A DNA stretch of 64,000 bases from CAYZXT01 sp964482515 (lineage in GTDB: Bacteria > Elusimicrobiota > Elusimicrobia > FEN-1173), in assembly GCA_964482515.1 (NCBI GenBank), contig CAYZXT010000008.1, forward strand, positions 35,334 through 99,333, read 5' to 3'. The position numbers and the translations under genes are program-made. The notes below the pieces were generated by a model that saw only the letters and a program-made list of their open reading frames with translations, was not told where the DNA came from and searched no databases. Of this stretch, positions 62,501 through 64,000 are shown piece by piece. Numbering within the stretch: position 1 is the stretch's first letter; each line of letters begins with the position of its first letter.

Positions 62501-64000
62501 GTTTGTCCGTGGGCGCGGGTTGGGACTATGCGGCGACGTTCAGCGGAGACGTGGGGATCGGGACGGCAACACCCACGTCGCGATTGCACGTGGCGAAGGG
62601 GGCGGGGGAAGCGAACGCGGTGTTCAGGGTGAGCACGGGTCCGGTGGATGTGTTCGCCGTGCACGGGACGAGCGTGAGCCTGGAGGTTCCGCTGGTTTTT
62701 CCGGACGGGACCAGCCAGGCCAGCGCTGCCGTCGCTAGTCAATGGACCACCAACGGCTCCAGCATCGGATACACGGCGGGGGGAGTGGGGATCGGGCGGA
62801 CGGACCCGAGGGGCAGTTTGGAAGTCGTGGGCAGCGCGGGGAATGCGGCATTGATTATCAGCTCCGGGACAACTGCCGGCCAGGAATTGGTATGGGTTAG
62901 CAGCCAGGGATATGTCGGAATTGGAACGACCATTCCGACCGAAGCTTTGGAGATAAAGGGGAATATTCAATTAGGAGTAAATAATCGTATCGGACTTGGG
63001 GCCGACCCATCAGATTTTATGGTGTCGGGAAATGTCTTGTTCTTCGGATGGAATACTTCTTCTGCAAATGCTGTGGCAATCGGGTTAAATGGCGGCAGTG
63101 GCAACGGTGCAAACACGGGGATTTTTTTCCCGGACAGGGACACGACGGCAGTTTCGCAGAGCGGGAAAGAAATCATGCGGATAGGAGCCAGCGGATATCA
63201 TCAACACGTCGGAATTGGAACCACCAGTCCCCTTTATCGATTGCACGTTTCCAGTGGTTCCACTGCAGGTACAGTCATGGCCGTCAGCACCGGCGCCGTC
63301 GATCTTTTCGCGGTGCACGGAACGAGCGTGAGCTTGGAAGTCCCGCTGGTTTTCCCCGATGGAACGACTCAGACCACGGCGGGCGGTGCGGCGACGCAGT
63401 GGACGACGAACGGTTCAAGCATCGGATACACGGGCGGCAACGTGGGGATCGGTACGACGGACCCGGCGGCTCCTCTCGAGATACGGGGCCGGGGCGGGCC
63501 GGGGAACAATACCACCGGTAATCTCCGTTTGGCGGACAGCGTGGATCCGTCGCTGTTTCTGTATTTGGGATACGACGATCTATCGAATCATTGGGGTTAT
63601 GTTCAGTCCATGCAGGAATTCGTTTCGGAAAGGCCATTGGCCCTGAACCCCTACGGCGGGAATGTCATCATCACCTGGGTGGGGAACCATCGAGTGGGCG
63701 TGGGGACGAACGATCCGCAGTCCAAGATGGATGTGGGCGGTGACCTGTTGGTGATGAGCAGCGCGGCCGTGTCGGGAATAGGGATTACGGGCGCGAACCC
63801 CATATTCAAGGTGGGCGGGGCGACGCTGACCGCGACGGCGGACGGCAAGGTCGGCATCGGCACGACGAATCCCGTAGGGAAGCTGGATGTAGTCGGGAGC
63901 GCGGGTGTTCCGGCTCTGGTGATCAGCAGTGGAACGGCGGTGGGGCAGGAGCTGTTGCGCGTCAGCAGCACGGGTTGGGTGGAGATGGGAGGACAGGATT
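59578..64000 (+). CDS. Giant modular surface protein (tail-fibre/adhesin-like), 3' end outside the window
   Basis: An open frame of 1474 codons from ATG 59578 to the window edge with no stop. Signal peptide (about 1-22, LIAAVFITGSLSILWA); N-terminal domain NYQGKLTDQNGNPITDGAGV to SAPYALAIATG, common at the start of VGIGTT-type surface proteins; a YadA-head/Hep_Hag-like section (about 220-380: GNTAYGFGAM, NTGIGSSSLY, YANTALGYSSLG); then four copies of a 90-residue module beginning VGIGTTxPxxxLHV. Such proteins often end in an S74-type self-cleaving chaperone, which cannot be seen here. Adhesion or structural surface role is inferred. Confidence 0.85.
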   Translation, partial: MKFLRSLIAAVFITGSLSILWADAPGILNYQGKLTDQNGNPITDGAGVAMEFSLYNVASGGSYLFRESRANVPVDNGVFTVQIGSETAGGIPKSIFQTNTTLYLGVKVGADAEMTPRERLVSAPYALAIATGSVGANEIIDSTITLSKVDLASFDSRYSATSPSTMTVTYSVFMATAGGRVGVGTTDPQSTLHVNGDLRLRDGATIYYGSTNLTSFGNNNFLFGLSVGAPPGGYNVGFAAGTFSAGDRNTMMGFASMADCNNMTGNTAYGFGAMRCFGGSGTYTEGNTGIGSSSLYRLDGGYANTALGYSSLGFTTDGDENVGVGIAAGESNQGGNALTLLGAYADVVTDGLANATAIGYRAQVGQSNSLVLGSTGAYAVNVGIGTTAPNYRLHVASGVTTGTIFAVSTGSVDLFRVLGTSVNLKVPLVFPDGSVQATAAGGASQWTTNGSSIGYTGNAVGIGTTSPSAKLQINETFASGTIGAKTMLSSNLSLTDTAATDVKGQYIGMTFSGTGDTANIYGSDININKTDDGAVSGVYGSKKVVYVGPTGGGAANIYGDYNDVTKNINSSSTGVYGTKSSVLVEGDATTMIGGDFTADVGEFGDISDLAGVRATVNRGSAGAVTNMSGLISNVNLILGTVTNVYGGRFTVLVDGGATNAYGIKIEAMPSGSGRWSLYSDGGLSYFKDSVGIGTTTPSYRLQVSSGAGTTGTVFAVSTGAVNVFSVLGSSVNLKVPLVFPDGTVQTTAGGVASQWTTNGSSIGYTAGGVGIGTTAPAYNMEISSAIEPTIGFLSQDTDIVTYDSIGSIHFRGLDSGLRTGAIIRAMAWDDWGADPLSAETALDIYLQSSDANDFLTKPSVRFGNGWIQLENYYDEGGVIQGITGDIFDFTNAAGGYQFRKDTSGTTRILGMYYPNAGESGSFLFVNPTLTAMDGSDAVRGILVDLANANHTGSGNILKGVDIDSITGDAQAVETGLSVGAGWDYAATFSGDVGIGTATPTSRLHVAKGAGEANAVFRVSTGPVDVFAVHGTSVSLEVPLVFPDGTSQASAAVASQWTTNGSSIGYTAGGVGIGRTDPRGSLEVVGSAGNAALIISSGTTAGQELVWVSSQGYVGIGTTIPTEALEIKGNIQLGVNNRIGLGADPSDFMVSGNVLFFGWNTSSANAVAIGLNGGSGNGANTGIFFPDRDTTAVSQSGKEIMRIGASGYHQHVGIGTTSPLYRLHVSSGSTAGTVMAVSTGAVDLFAVHGTSVSLEVPLVFPDGTTQTTAGGAATQWTTNGSSIGYTGGNVGIGTTDPAAPLEIRGRGGPGNNTTGNLRLADSVDPSLFLYLGYDDLSNHWGYVQSMQEFVSERPLALNPYGGNVIITWVGNHRVGVGTNDPQSKMDVGGDLLVMSSAAVSGIGITGANPIFKVGGATLTATADGKVGIGTTNPVGKLDVVGSAGVPALVISSGTAVGQELLRVSSTGWVEMGGQD
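60721..60996 (+). repeat. Surface-protein module, unit 1
   Basis: Encodes VGIGTTAPNYRLHV, FAVSTGSVDLF, VPLVFPDGSVQATA, SQWTTNGSSIGYTG and a closing VGIGTT, the reference copy of the four-fold repeat. Confidence 0.85.
61645..61923 (+). repeat. Surface-protein module, unit 2
   Basis: Encodes VGIGTTTPSYRLQV, FAVSTGAVNVF, VPLVFPDGTVQTTA, SQWTTNGSSIGYTAGG and VGIGTTAP; starts 924 bases after unit 1. Confidence 0.85.
62551..62826 (+). repeat. Surface-protein module, unit 3
   Basis: Encodes VGIGTATPTSRLHV, FRVSTGPVDVF, VPLVFPDGTSQASA, SQWTTNGSSIGYTAGG and VGIGRTDP. A 45-base stretch around the WTTNGSSIGYTAGG codons is almost identical in DNA to unit 2, suggesting recent exchange. Confidence 0.85.
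63208..63483 (+). repeat. Surface-protein module, unit 4
   Basis: Encodes VGIGTTSPLYRLHV, MAVSTGAVDLF, VPLVFPDGTTQTTA, TQWTTNGSSIGYTGGN and VGIGTTDP; starts 657 bases after unit 3. Confidence 0.85.

Noticed and set aside
60721..63483. The regularly spaced repeats as a CRISPR array.
   Set aside because: Units are about 276 bases, in frame and protein-coding, spaced 650-920 bases apart; no cas genes.

Overview
This 64 kb stretch is GC-rich, densely packed bacterial chromosome, coding almost entirely on the + strand. It carries a run of 10 N at 7296-7305, so it comes from a draft or metagenome assembly. I found no rRNA, tRNA, CRISPR array or insertion sequence. The cell it implies is Gram-negative-like: LolA-like carrier, lipoprotein-type and Sec signal peptides, an FtsX/EnvC-like pair, CtpA and a large surface protein. 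The succinate dehydrogenase cytochrome b558 type, the MoxR/vWA cluster, TMEM260-like DUF2723 proteins, the DUF5693-CsaB pair and a giant VGIGTT-repeat surface protein together suggest Elusimicrobiota or a related poorly cultured phylum. That placement is an inference from family content, not a phylogeny.

Layout. 1-5.5 kb: GDSL esterase, CoA-binding protein, sdhCAB (complex II) and a PilZ protein. 5.5-8.2 kb: rpsO-pnp with a long RNA stem in the pnp leader and a strong terminator. 8.3-18.1 kb: accB, a small winged-helix protein, then a cell-division/envelope/recombination block (ftsK, lolA-like, rodZ-like, rimO, pgsA, pgpA, recA, xer). An AT-rich four-helix-bundle (S23) gene bordered by inverted GGATTKCG repeats sits between recA and xer. 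18.3-19.9 kb: a Trm112-like zinc protein and a thiolase, the only clear minus-strand gene.

20.0-43.8 kb is one uninterrupted run of 15 genes with no gap above 22 bases. It starts from a good sigma70-type promoter with moxR, DUF58, BatA-like, DUF4159 and a second vWA protein. It continues with three tandem DUF2723-TPR membrane proteins, two PMT/ArnT-like glycosyltransferases, a 1133-residue DUF4175-like protein, a secreted HExxH peptidase with TPRs, a CpXC zinc protein, a hypothetical protein and a tRNA nucleotidyltransferase-type enzyme. This is the most system-like part of the window: a MoxR/vWA module split by a five-gene membrane glycosyltransferase block.

43.9-58.6 kb: trpS, scpA-scpB, a secreted protein with a FlgD-like C-terminal domain, galT-glgA, DUF5693-csaB, a short FtsX with a catalytically degenerate EnvC-like partner, ctpA, a one-TM hypothetical, tsaD and dusB. 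58.7-64 kb: a MerR-response-regulator fusion behind its own promoter, then an open-ended surface protein of at least 1474 residues built from four copies of a roughly 90-residue module plus variable inserts.

Genes are linked mostly by 4-base start/stop overlaps (ATGA, GTGA, TTGA and apparently CTGA), so translational coupling is the rule. Several promoters lie so close to the start codon that leaderless mRNAs are likely.
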